A DNA stretch of 44,439 nucleotides, taken from assembly GCA_012034765.1 (NCBI GenBank), contig JAAUOU010000026.1, positions 1 to 44,439 of the forward strand. Direction: 5' to 3'. Of this stretch, positions 15,126-23,566 are shown piece by piece (within the stretch, counting starts at the first letter, position 1; every line of letters starts with the position of its first letter). The position numbers were made by a program, and so were the translations under genes. The notes beneath the pieces were generated by a model. The model saw only the letters and a program-made list of their open reading frames with translations. It was not told the origin of the DNA and did no database searches. The DNA comes from Pleurocapsaceae cyanobacterium CSU_1_1 (GTDB lineage: Bacteria; Cyanobacteriota; Cyanobacteriia; Cyanobacteriales; Xenococcaceae).

Positions 15126-16161
15126 ACTGGAATAGTGGCGATTTAAATTTTGGTTAACTAAAGTCTGTAAATCGGCGATCGCTTGAGGAAGTATGACTCT
15201 TTGTGGGTACTTATTCTCTATAACTGCATTTTGCTGCTGAGATTGGCTAATTTGCTCGCTCGCCAGTCCAAAAGTAGGCGATCGCAACAGGATTTCTGTT
15301 AATAAATCTCGATCTATGCCCAAGTTTTGAGCCACAATGGTCATTTTAATTGAATTATCTGCTCTTGTTTGTCTTTGCCAGAGGTAACGTAGTTGACGAC
15401 GCAGACGAAAACGAGCTTCAATCGTTAAAGCTGATTCAACTAATGGACACTGTTGTTGCTTACTAATAATCTTTAACTCAGACAATCGATCTGCTAGCCC
15501 AGCTTTTGCTCTCCCTAACGCTCTAGCACTAGTAACCACCCGCACTGCTGGACTATGACGAAAACGAGCATCAACGCGCATTAAAGCATCATAAAGAGTC
15601 TGGTGGTTTGTCTAGTTTATTTCTTTCTCTATTATTGGTGATAATACGACCACCTACAGCATCTGCTCCAGCTTCAATTTCGGCTAAAGTTGCAGCAATC
15701 CAGTTAGAAGCGACTCTGGTATCACCATCGGTTGAGGCAATTACGCCCAAATCGCGTTCAATCAACTGGAATCGCCTACAAGCTTCATCCATCAAAAGTT
15801 TGCGTACCCAACCAACGTGAGCGCGATCGCTATGTATTGTTTTCTCTACCAGATGAAGCATTAGATCTGGGTGATTTCGCGCAAAATGTCTAACTATTGC
15901 GACCGAATTATGGCTACAGTTATTAGCTAAAACAATAATTTCATAGCAGTTTTTGTTTAATGGCTTCCCTGTTAAGTCAACTTGATTTGTAAGAGCAAGT
16001 AAAGTCGCTTTAATATTTTCCGCTTCATTACGCACAGGAATAATTACACAAACTTTACAGCTAATCAAAGGTAATTGAGCGACCAGTGATTGTAAACGAA
16101 TACTATTATTGATTCGCCCTATTTTTAACGCAGGTCGATTTAGCAGAGTAATTTGCAACAT
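15072..16161 (-). pseudogene. Family 2 glycosyltransferase with probable internal deletion
   Basis: Two frames on the same strand. The first (16161 to 15589, 190 residues) has the GT-A start: CKVCVIIPVRNEAENIKATL, then ASTDGDTRVASNWIAATLAE and GADAVGGRIITN, and ends after DKPPDSL. The second (from about 15605 to 15072) continues YDALMRVDARFRHSPAVRVV. The frames differ by +1. Family members that I recall have some 50-60 residues between these motifs, including a conserved YLDP...RH region, so I infer a deletion rather than a simple one-base slip. The donor/metal DGD motif is intact, but the acceptor part is not. It completes the deacetylase-methyltransferase-glycosyltransferase neighbourhood, although it is on the opposite strand. 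Confidence 0.75.
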
Positions 16162-16571
16162 TAAATTGTCTAGATATATATGTATTGAGATATCTATATT
16201 TTTGCCAATTTAAATATTGATGTGTTCATCATAAAGATAGAATTAAACATCTTTTTTAGCCCAAACATACTATATAAATAAGTAGATGTTTTTTTGATTT
16301 GGTTGATCTTATGGGACTATTTATGAAAATAAAAGCATTTTTTGTTTCCTGTTGCTTTTATTTATTCCCTTGACACCGATGTTTTATGTTGAAAATTAAA
16401 AGCATACTGTTATTATCTGTTAAAAGTAATAAGCATTATTAATCTATCTTTAGTGATAAATGCTTGGTAAATTAAAAATTACCATAAAAAAATAGATTTT
16501 TCTTATAAAATTAGAGATAAATAACGTAAGATTGTAATTAATAAAAATTTTCTCATTAAGTATCTTTAAAA
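16162..16571. other. AT-rich divergent spacer
   Basis: About 410 bases between the glycosyltransferase remnant and the DUF1517 gene. It holds a 9-bp inverted repeat, ataaaagca (16329-16337) with tgcttttat (16353-16361). No gene or clear promoter is visible. Confidence 0.4.
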
Positions 16572-17626
16572 GTGTTTAGATATAATTTAAATTTTACTAA
16601 TCTTAGATTTTTAACCGCTATCTTATTAGCTAGTACTACTTATTGCTTGGATTTGAAGAGCATAGAGGCAACGTCATTGACACATACGTTTAATTATCAA
16701 CTATCGTTATTAGAAAGTGGGTCAACTCATCAAAACTTAGAATCTAGCCAAGATGCTCAGGGAAACTTAGGAGTAATATCTTCTGTAAAGCAGCAACGCG
16801 AACCCTATGTATTATCAGATAATTCTGATCAAACAAATTTAGTAGCATTTGGATCAGATGAAAAAAACCCCAAACAAAATTAATTAGGCTGATCTCGCTA
16901 TCTTTGTTAATGCTATTTTTTGTTCCCTTGGGTATTTTCTATCCTTTATTTTTGTTTTATAAAATGCTGCTGGTCAAGCCTGATGAACCTGATGATATAT
17001 TAAATAGCGATCGCGAGGAAACAGTAGCCGATCGCAATCTAATAGATTCAGTCTTACAAGCAGAACAAGATGTTAATCAAGCAACAGTATCAAAGCTGCA
17101 AATTGCCTTTTCTCCTCCTGCTACTCGGTTGAGAGAAGAGTTAAATCGAATTACTCTGATGAGCGATTTAGATGTAGAGCATGATGTAGTCGATTTGATG
17201 CATCAGACTATTAAGGTACTAATTGAGCAGGGACATTGGACTCATGCAAGTTATACTTCGGCAACTCTTCCTTTGCACAAAGTTAAACTAGAATTTGATT
17301 TTATTACCGCGCAAGAAAAGACTAGGGGTGCTGGTGCTAGTACAACGCCAAGTTTAGTTAACCAGAATCGCAACTTAAATAACAGTGATGCTCTAGAAAG
17401 CTATAGTTATGTAGTGGTCACTCTTATTCTCTGTACATCTAAAGCTGTTGTGTCTAAGACAATTAACACCAAAGAACAGTTAGTTAAAGAACTGAGGGAA
17501 CTAGGCAAGTTAGAAAAAAACTCAGTGATTAAATATGAATTATTCTGGAATCCTCAACAAGAAGGTGTCTATCTTACCAATGCTCAGTTACTAACTGAAT
17601 ATGCAGACATGACCAGATTATTGTAG
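16572..17626 (+). CDS. DUF1517-type membrane-associated protein, one frameshift
   Basis: Two frames together make a protein of about 351 residues if one A is restored in the A7 run at 16861-16867. The first frame, from a GTG, has a signal-like helix (LRFLTAILLASTTYC) and a polar stretch ending at QN-stop (16883). The second frame, read upstream of its first Met, continues KKPQTKLIRLISLSLLMLFF, a hydrophobic helix. Then comes a soluble domain with SKLQIAFSPPATRLREELNR, QTIKVLIEQGHWTHASYTSA and VVVTLILCTS, which resembles DUF1517 proteins of cyanobacteria and chloroplasts. Function unknown. Membrane anchored, with the soluble domain on one side. The break may be a sequencing error; see the similar homopolymer breaks at 3649 and 18472. 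It is convergent with the epimerase, with two bases between stops. Confidence 0.6.
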
Positions 17627-17628
17627 TC

Positions 17629-18641
17629 TTAAACCGCAGTGGATAATTTAGAAGGTAACGATTTTTCGCTAACGGTATTGTAGCCATAATACGAACGATA
17701 CCAGTTGACAAAACTGGCTAACCCTTGAGCAACAGAGGTTGTGGGATTAAAACCAATATCACTCATCAATTCTGTGATATCTGCATAGGTAGCAACTACA
17801 TCTCCTGGTTGCATGGGCAAAAAGTTTTTCTGGGCGAACTTACCCATCAAAGTTTCGATAGTGGCAATAAATTCTTGTAGCTCGATCGGATGATTATTAC
17901 CGAGATTATAAATCTTATAGGGAGGTTGTAGTTTGGTTTGGTGAGGAATTAATTTAACTATGCCTGTGATTACATCGTCAATATAGGTAAAATCTCGCAT
18001 CATTTTACCGTAATTATAAACATCAATAGGTCGGTCTTCAGCGATCGCCTGAACAAATTTATAATAGGCCATATCTGGTCGACCCCAAGGCCCATATACT
18101 GTAAAGAAACGCAGTCCTGTCGTCGGAATTTGATAAAGATGACTATAGGCGTGAGCCATCAACTCATTGGCTTTCTTGGTAGCAGCATATAAGGATACGG
18201 GACTGTCTACAGGATCGGCGACGGAAAAAGGAACTTGCGTATTTTTGCCATAGATAGAACTAGAAGAGGCAAAAATTAGATGCTGAACTGGATTATGGCG
18301 ACAACCTTCAAGAATGTTAGTAAAGCCAATTAAGTTACTGTCGACATAGGCGTGAGGATTTTCTAGAGAATAACGCACCCCTGCCTGTGCTGCCAGGTGA
18401 ACTACCACTTCAAATTTACCTGCGCTAAATAAATTAGCGGTTACAAGGCGATCGCTGATATCTAAATATTCAAAGTAAACTTAGGATTGGGCAATAGTTG
18501 TCTTAAACGAGCCTGCTTTAAACCAACATCATAGTAGTTGTTAAGATTATCAACTCCATATACTTGGTTGCCTTCGGCTAGCAATCTTTTCGCCAAGTGG
18601 AAACCAATAAAGCCAGCTACGCCAGTAACCAAAATTTTCAT
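17629..18641 (-). CDS. UDP-glucuronate 4-epimerase-like SDR, one frameshift
   Basis: About 337 residues if one T is restored (minus strand) at the three-base run 18472-18474. Start ATG at 18641 with AGGAG nine bases upstream. The first frame has the NAD motif [15 protein letters not shown] and [17 protein letters not shown], then stops after KFTLNI. The other frame resumes [16 protein letters not shown] (with the added base) and carries [20 protein letters not shown], the S-S-S-I-Y-G turn, the catalytic Y-A-A-T-K-K and [14 protein letters not shown]. These are typical of UDP-glucuronate 4-epimerases, which make UDP-galacturonate for extracellular polysaccharide. Apart from the break nothing is missing, so error or a very recent mutation is likely. 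Confidence 0.85.
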
Positions 18642-18870
18642 CAATGAATTCTCCTACAACAGCTAACAAATAATAGATCAAGACTACGACCATGATTTTT
18701 TGGCGATCGCACTTGATAAATTAATAGATATTAACTAGTTTTAATAATTAAGATCTCTAAAAGTCTTACTATCTTGGCTGTCAGGAGCGATAATGGCAAA
18801 TAATTGGCAGCAAAATTTAGGTCAAAACAGAGAATAAGCAAGGTATTACGCCCGTACAAGGGTTAGAGCA

Positions 18871-19218
18871 TCACTCCTTTGCATTCCACGCTGCATCGCT
18901 TTTGGCTGCCATAATAAAATCATTATGGTGAAGTCCACCAATAGCATGAGTCCACCAGGTAACGGTCACTTTACCCCATTCAGTCAGTAAAGCAGGGTGA
19001 TGTCCTTCTTCCTCTGCCAGATTCGCGACTGAATTAGTAAAAGCTAGTGCGCCTCTAAAGTCGGCAAACTGAAAAACTCGTTGTAGACGTAATTCACCAT
19101 TTTCTGTGATCAGATTCCAGTCGGGTAGCTGTTTTTTGTAAGTATCAATTTCTGCTGCTGTAGCAGTCGGTAAGCTGCCAGTACAAGGAACGCATTTTTG
19201 CTCTAATAATTTAGTCAT
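18871..19218 (-). CDS. Pterin-4a-carbinolamine dehydratase
   Basis: 115 residues from the ATG at 19218; an upstream in-frame TTG at 19227 is less likely. It dehydrates 4a-hydroxytetrahydropterin to recycle the pterin cofactor. The conserved motif is EEEGHHPALLTEWGKVTV followed by W-W-T-H and GGLHHNDFIMA, with the active-site histidines present. An N-terminal CVPCTG segment is common in bacterial members. In cyanobacteria, where phenylalanine hydroxylase is often missing, the enzyme may serve other pterins or carboxysome-related homologues exist; this one keeps the catalytic motif. It stands alone on the minus strand. Confidence 0.92.
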   Translation of the reverse strand: MTKLLEQKCVPCTGSLPTATAAEIDTYKKQLPDWNLITENGELRLQRVFQFADFRGALAFTNSVANLAEEEGHHPALLTEWGKVTVTWWTHAIGGLHHNDFIMAAKSDAAWNAKE

Positions 19219-19450
19219 GATTCTCAATTTTTAGCTTTAATTTTAAATTATATGTAGATATGTAGTCTAGATTCATTATTTTCAACAATTGATCTTTGTT
19301 GCCTGCTTTGAGGAGATGAAAAACTATTAATAATTAGTTGACTTGTTTGCTTTTGGTAACATAGAAATATACCTATTGATTTTTCTAAATATATATATTG
19401 CAGTTTTAACTAGCTAAACGATATTTTTGCAATATTTTGAACTTAAGCTC

Positions 19451-20662
19451 ATGAGTCTATGCATTAATCCTGAATGTAAGAAAATACATAACTCAGACAC
19501 CATGATTTTTTGTCAGCAATGTGGTTCAGAACTGCTGTTGGAAGGAAGATATCGTGTAGTTCAAGAACTTGGTCAAGGTGGATTTGGCACAACTTATGAA
19601 ATATTAGATTTAAATTCTCGTCCTTGGGTACTAAAAGTCTTAATGGACAACCATCCTAAATATGTTGAGCTATTTAAACAAGAGGCTCAAGTATTAGCGC
19701 TGCTCAATCACCCTGGTATACCTAAGATAGACTTTGATGGTTATTTTCTTTATTATCCCGAAGGCAAAGAAGAACCTTTATATTGTCTAGTGATGGAGAA
19801 AATTGAGGGATTAAACCTTAGTCAATATATCAAACAACGAGGCGATCGCCCAATTACACCAAAAAGAGCTTTACGTTGGCTAGCCGAATTGGCTTTACTT
19901 TTAGAACAAGTACACAACAAAAATTTTTTTCATCGAGATATTAAGCCTTCAAACATCATGTTACGCCCCAATGGCTGCCTGGCTTTAATTGATTTTGGTA
20001 CTGCTAGAGAAGTAACTCAAAGCTATCTACAGAAAATGGCAGCAGGAGAAATTACAGGAGTTATCACCCAAGGCTATACTCCGATGGAACAAATGAGAGG
20101 TAAAGCCGTACTGCAATCAGATTTTTATGCGCTGGGTGGTACGATGATTTATCTCTTAACTGCTCAAAACCCCACTAAATTTTATGATTTAATTAAAGAA
20201 AAATTGATTTGGCATGGTACTGTACCAGATATTGCTCCAGAATTTGTCAATTTAATCGATCGCATGATGGCATTTTCGCCTTCAAAAAGACCATCCAGTA
20301 GTAGAGAAATTTTTCAAGCAGTGATTGAAATCGATTCTAGTTTGCAGATTTTAGATGAGCATTTCAATGCTATTTCTAGTCATTCTCAAGCGGAAAAATC
20401 ATTGGCTCACATCGTTACTACTAAAACATCATTGTCATCATTGTCGTCTAGCTTTAACACCCAGATAACTCCTGAGTTTATAGAACGCTGTCGTCAAGAA
20501 TTAGCGGAATTTATTGGTCCAATGGCAAATATTATTTGTCAACGTACCATCAAGCAACACCCGAATATGACCAAAAGTGAACTTTATCTGTCATTAGCCC
20601 AAACCATTTCTAATCCTCAACAGGCAAAAGAATTTCAGCAGCGGTTTTTTAATCAGCTTTAA
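19451..20662 (+). CDS. Serine/threonine protein kinase with N-terminal zinc ribbon
   Basis: 403 residues from the ATG at 19451, chosen because it starts just before the zinc ribbon. Cys4, Cys9, Cys21 and Cys24 form that ribbon. The kinase domain has the glycine loop ELGQGGFGTTYE (39-50), Lys62, the catalytic loop HRDIKPSN (161-168) and DFGTAR (181-186), so it should be active. Residues after about 300 form a Ser/Thr-rich linker and a small helical C-terminal domain (ITPEFIERCRQELAEFIGPM), a pattern seen in cyanobacterial SpkC/SpkF-like kinases. No transmembrane helix, so cytoplasmic. Substrate unknown. The next gene is convergent, 21 bases away. Confidence 0.9.
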   Translation: MSLCINPECKKIHNSDTMIFCQQCGSELLLEGRYRVVQELGQGGFGTTYEILDLNSRPWVLKVLMDNHPKYVELFKQEAQVLALLNHPGIPKIDFDGYFLYYPEGKEEPLYCLVMEKIEGLNLSQYIKQRGDRPITPKRALRWLAELALLLEQVHNKNFFHRDIKPSNIMLRPNGCLALIDFGTAREVTQSYLQKMAAGEITGVITQGYTPMEQMRGKAVLQSDFYALGGTMIYLLTAQNPTKFYDLIKEKLIWHGTVPDIAPEFVNLIDRMMAFSPSKRPSSSREIFQAVIEIDSSLQILDEHFNAISSHSQAEKSLAHIVTTKTSLSSLSSSFNTQITPEFIERCRQELAEFIGPMANIICQRTIKQHPNMTKSELYLSLAQTISNPQQAKEFQQRFFNQL

Positions 20663-20683
20663 GCTCTAAACTCTAGCTTGGAG

Positions 20684-21577
20684 CTATTGATTTTCTAGCA
20701 TTTCCATTGCCATTTTTAAACTAACTTTTAAACGATTAAGAGAGGCTGCTAAAATTCCAATTTCGTCATTAGTTTTTTGCTCAAATTCAGTCTCCATATT
20801 TCCTAAACTAAGCTGTTTAGAAGCATCAGACATCTTTTTTAAGGGTTCAGTAATTGTCAGCTTGAGGAACAGATTAAGTAAAATACTGGCTAGCAGCAAA
20901 AATATTAATACTTTACTTATGACCAAATTACGAAGCTTTTTGGCTGCATTAATAACCTGACTAGACGGTACAGAAATAATCTGTGCGCCCACAATTTCAT
21001 TAAGTTTCCAACCAAAACCATTGTCACTACCATAAGAGGCAACTAAACTAGCAGGGGCTAGATTCGGTATGCTATGGCAGCGTAAACAGCTTTCTTTTTC
21101 AACTTTTAAAGGGTGAGCAATATAAAATATTTTTCCTCCAGGAATTGAACGAAACCCCTGTTGTTGTTCAATCGAACTATTTCTAAAAGATTGGATGATT
21201 TCGGCTTCAAATTGATCTGCTTTATCTCTAACGTTGGTTGGATTAAGGGTTGCTTCTTTATAGAAAAATTGGCTGTATTGTTCTTGAGAACGTAAATTTT
21301 CGAAAACTTCTCTGGCAGAATAAGCCGGAACTGTTTGGGGTAAAAAAATTTGCTCTGTTTCCAAACGAGCAGACAATTCGGGATTAACTTGAGTACTAGT
21401 ATAGTTGCGAATTGAGTTCATGGTTGCCATCAGCATTGATGCTCGATTGACTATCTCCTGTTCGGCATAATTTTGCAGAACTCTAGATAAAATAAACCCC
21501 ATTGTGATAACCAGTAGCAATAAAATTATTGCTAAAAGAAGATTAAGCTTTAGCCCTAATTTAAGATTTTTATACAT
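20684..21577 (-). CDS. Membrane sensor with DUF3365 haem-type domain and HAMP
   Basis: 297 residues. Membrane helix one is about residues 10-31. A periplasmic DUF3365/Tll0287-like domain follows to about 215 and contains C164-L-R-C167-H168, a c-type haem attachment site. Membrane helix two is about 219-241, then a HAMP region (TITEPLKKMSDASKQLSLGN and on) and a short coiled-coil tail. There is no kinase, cyclase or methyl-accepting module after the HAMP, so output must go through a partner. The periplasmic haem suggests redox or small-gas sensing (inference). It is divergent from the PhnD-like lipoprotein gene with 138 bases between starts. Confidence 0.85.
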   Translation of the reverse strand: MYKNLKLGLKLNLLLAIILLLLVITMGFILSRVLQNYAEQEIVNRASMLMATMNSIRNYTSTQVNPELSARLETEQIFLPQTVPAYSAREVFENLRSQEQYSQFFYKEATLNPTNVRDKADQFEAEIIQSFRNSSIEQQQGFRSIPGGKIFYIAHPLKVEKESCLRCHSIPNLAPASLVASYGSDNGFGWKLNEIVGAQIISVPSSQVINAAKKLRNLVISKVLIFLLLASILLNLFLKLTITEPLKKMSDASKQLSLGNMETEFEQKTNDEIGILAASLNRLKVSLKMAMEMLENQ

Positions 21578-21715
21578 TTTACATATTGCAATTTTTTTAA
21601 TTTAAAATTACATTTTTGCAGTTATTATTAGCTTTATCAATAAAGATTTATAACTGTTAATATTTGAAGTTTTATTAAGAAGAAAATTGTTAATCGTTAA
21701 AAATATTTAAACAGT

Positions 21716-22552
21716 ATGCAGTTTCAACCTATTTTACTAGTAATAATAATATTTACTTTAATAGCTTGCGATCGCCCTGAAGAGACTACCCTGAGTAAAC
21801 TGAGTATTGGCGTAGTTAGCTATGGTGAAAATGAAAAATCCCTCCAACAATATCAAGCTTTTCAAGAGTATTTAGGAACACAACAAAATAGTTTAATTGA
21901 GCTTGAGCCAACCTACAATGAAGTCAAAGCTTTAGAGCAAATTGCCAGCAAAAAGTGGGATTTGGTTTTTGCACCTCCAGGATTAGCAGCGATCGCGATC
22001 GCGCAATACAACTACGAACCATTAGTCCCCCTAGAAGGAAGAGATCAAACTCGTTCAGTCATTGTTACCCAACAAGATTCAACCGCCAAAAGTCGTCAAG
22101 ATTTGGCAGGTGAAACCATTGCTTTAGGACAAAAAGGCTCTGCTACAGGATACTATCTACCAATTTTTAATTTATATGGACTGAAATTTAAACAGGTGCT
22201 GTTTGCTCCTACTCCCAAAAATATATTGCAACTCCTCGATCAAGATCAAATTGCTGCGGGAGCTTTATCTCTAGAAGACTTCAATCAGCTTAAGCGAGAC
22301 TACAAACCCAACCAGTTTAAAATTATGTATCTCGATCGGCATAACGTACCCCCAGGAGCAATTCTAATTAGCGATCGCCTAGAGCGAAATCAACAGGAGC
22401 AAATTAGATTGATATTACGCCAAACCCCCTCTTTTATATCTTCTAGCGCGGGCTATTTACCTAATGAAGAGCTGCCAGATTACGCTTATTTAACCAAAGT
22501 TATCAAACGGGTACAGGAAGTTTTAGCAACATCCCCAATGGTACTTCAGTAA
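21716..22552 (+). CDS. PhnD-like periplasmic binding lipoprotein
   Basis: 278 residues. An N-terminal lipoprotein signal ends with the lipobox L-I-A-C18. The body matches the PhnD/phosphonate-binding fold: LSIGVVSYGENEKSLQQYQA, then KKWDLVFAPPGLAAIA, VIVTQQDSTAKSRQDLAGET and IALGQKGSATGYYLP. No ABC permease or ATPase gene is adjacent, so it is probably not part of a complete importer. It is divergent from the haem-HAMP sensor, and orphan PhnD-like proteins often serve as the ligand-sensing part of signalling systems (inference). Ligand unknown; phosphonate or phosphite is only a family guess. Confidence 0.8.
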   Translation: MQFQPILLVIIIFTLIACDRPEETTLSKLSIGVVSYGENEKSLQQYQAFQEYLGTQQNSLIELEPTYNEVKALEQIASKKWDLVFAPPGLAAIAIAQYNYEPLVPLEGRDQTRSVIVTQQDSTAKSRQDLAGETIALGQKGSATGYYLPIFNLYGLKFKQVLFAPTPKNILQLLDQDQIAAGALSLEDFNQLKRDYKPNQFKIMYLDRHNVPPGAILISDRLERNQQEQIRLILRQTPSFISSSAGYLPNEELPDYAYLTKVIKRVQEVLATSPMVLQ

Positions 22553-22813
22553 CCTAAACCTAAGTAAAGATAAATTTAATCAACAGTCCATCCCAATTTT
22601 TTTCTTTAGTCATTTATACTCATCGATGACCAAGAAGCAGATCTAAAGCCGCTCAATCTGTAGTAGGGTCACAAGCGATCGCTATCTAAGTAAAGATTTA
22701 CTAAGATATGTCTCACTTTGAGCATTTTCTGCTGAGTAATCGGCTAAAACGGTCTGTTGAAAAAATAAATATTTAAGAAATCAGTTTTGAATAAATATAT
22801 TGACGGAGCAGTC

Positions 22814-23458
22814 ATGTTAACTAGTGTTTGCTCTTTGGGACTAACAACTATTTCGATCGCCGAAAGCAAAATTTATGAACCATCAAATAATGTAGTTAAA
22901 GTTTTACAGCTAGAGAGATTAGACAATTCTTTAAGGGTTGATCTCAAAAAATCAGAAAGCTATATTGCACCCACTCCAATTAAGCCTCAGCCCAAGCCAA
23001 TATCTAAAGTTGCCATCAACTTGATCAAGGAGTTTGAAGGATTTAAAGACTACGCATACATTGATACTGATGGCACTCCTGTAATTGGTTATGGTTTATC
23101 TAAAATTGGTGGTGTACCTGTACAAATTGGCGATCGCATTTCCACCACTCAGGCTGATGCAGCCTTAAATGCTCACGTACGGGAAATTCACCGAGAATTA
23201 GATGAGGCAGTCAAAGTTGATTTAAGCGATCGCCAATTAAGCGCGATAACTTCCCTTGCTTACAATGTTGGGGTGGATGGCGTTAAAAACAGTACTTTAG
23301 TCCAAAAAATTAATGCCCAAGATTATGCAGGTGCAGCAGATGAGTTTCTGCGTTGGGATAAAGCTAATCTTCAAGGTGCGTTAGTCCAAATGCCAGGATT
23401 AACCAGAAGAAGAACCGCCGAAAGACAGCTATTTTTAAGTGGCGGTCAAAGTTCTTAA
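22814..23458 (+). CDS. GH24 phage-type lysozyme with export signal
   Basis: 214 residues from the ATG at 22814, which has GGAG five bases upstream; an in-frame TTG at 22787 is weaker. A short hydrophobic N-terminus (MLTSVCSLGLTTISIA) may be a signal. After a proline-rich linker (PTPIKPQPKP) comes the GH24 domain: INLIKEFEGFKDYAYIDTDG and TPVIGYGLS, then LSDRQLSAITSLAYNVGVDG and a C-terminal GLTRRRTAERQLFLSG. The catalytic Glu (EFEG) and Asp (IDTDG) are present, but the usual Thr of the T-I-G-Y-G motif is Val. GH24 enzymes cleave peptidoglycan. No phage structural genes are nearby, so it looks like a domesticated cell-wall enzyme. Confidence 0.85.
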   Translation: MLTSVCSLGLTTISIAESKIYEPSNNVVKVLQLERLDNSLRVDLKKSESYIAPTPIKPQPKPISKVAINLIKEFEGFKDYAYIDTDGTPVIGYGLSKIGGVPVQIGDRISTTQADAALNAHVREIHRELDEAVKVDLSDRQLSAITSLAYNVGVDGVKNSTLVQKINAQDYAGAADEFLRWDKANLQGALVQMPGLTRRRTAERQLFLSGGQSS

Positions 23459-23566
23459 GGATTTAGCTAGCTTAGAGCTTGATCGACAGTGGCGTAATGA
23501 CACCATACATGTATATCTTGGGACATAAGTTATTCTCGATATATTTTCTGATGGGTCATAAATTAA

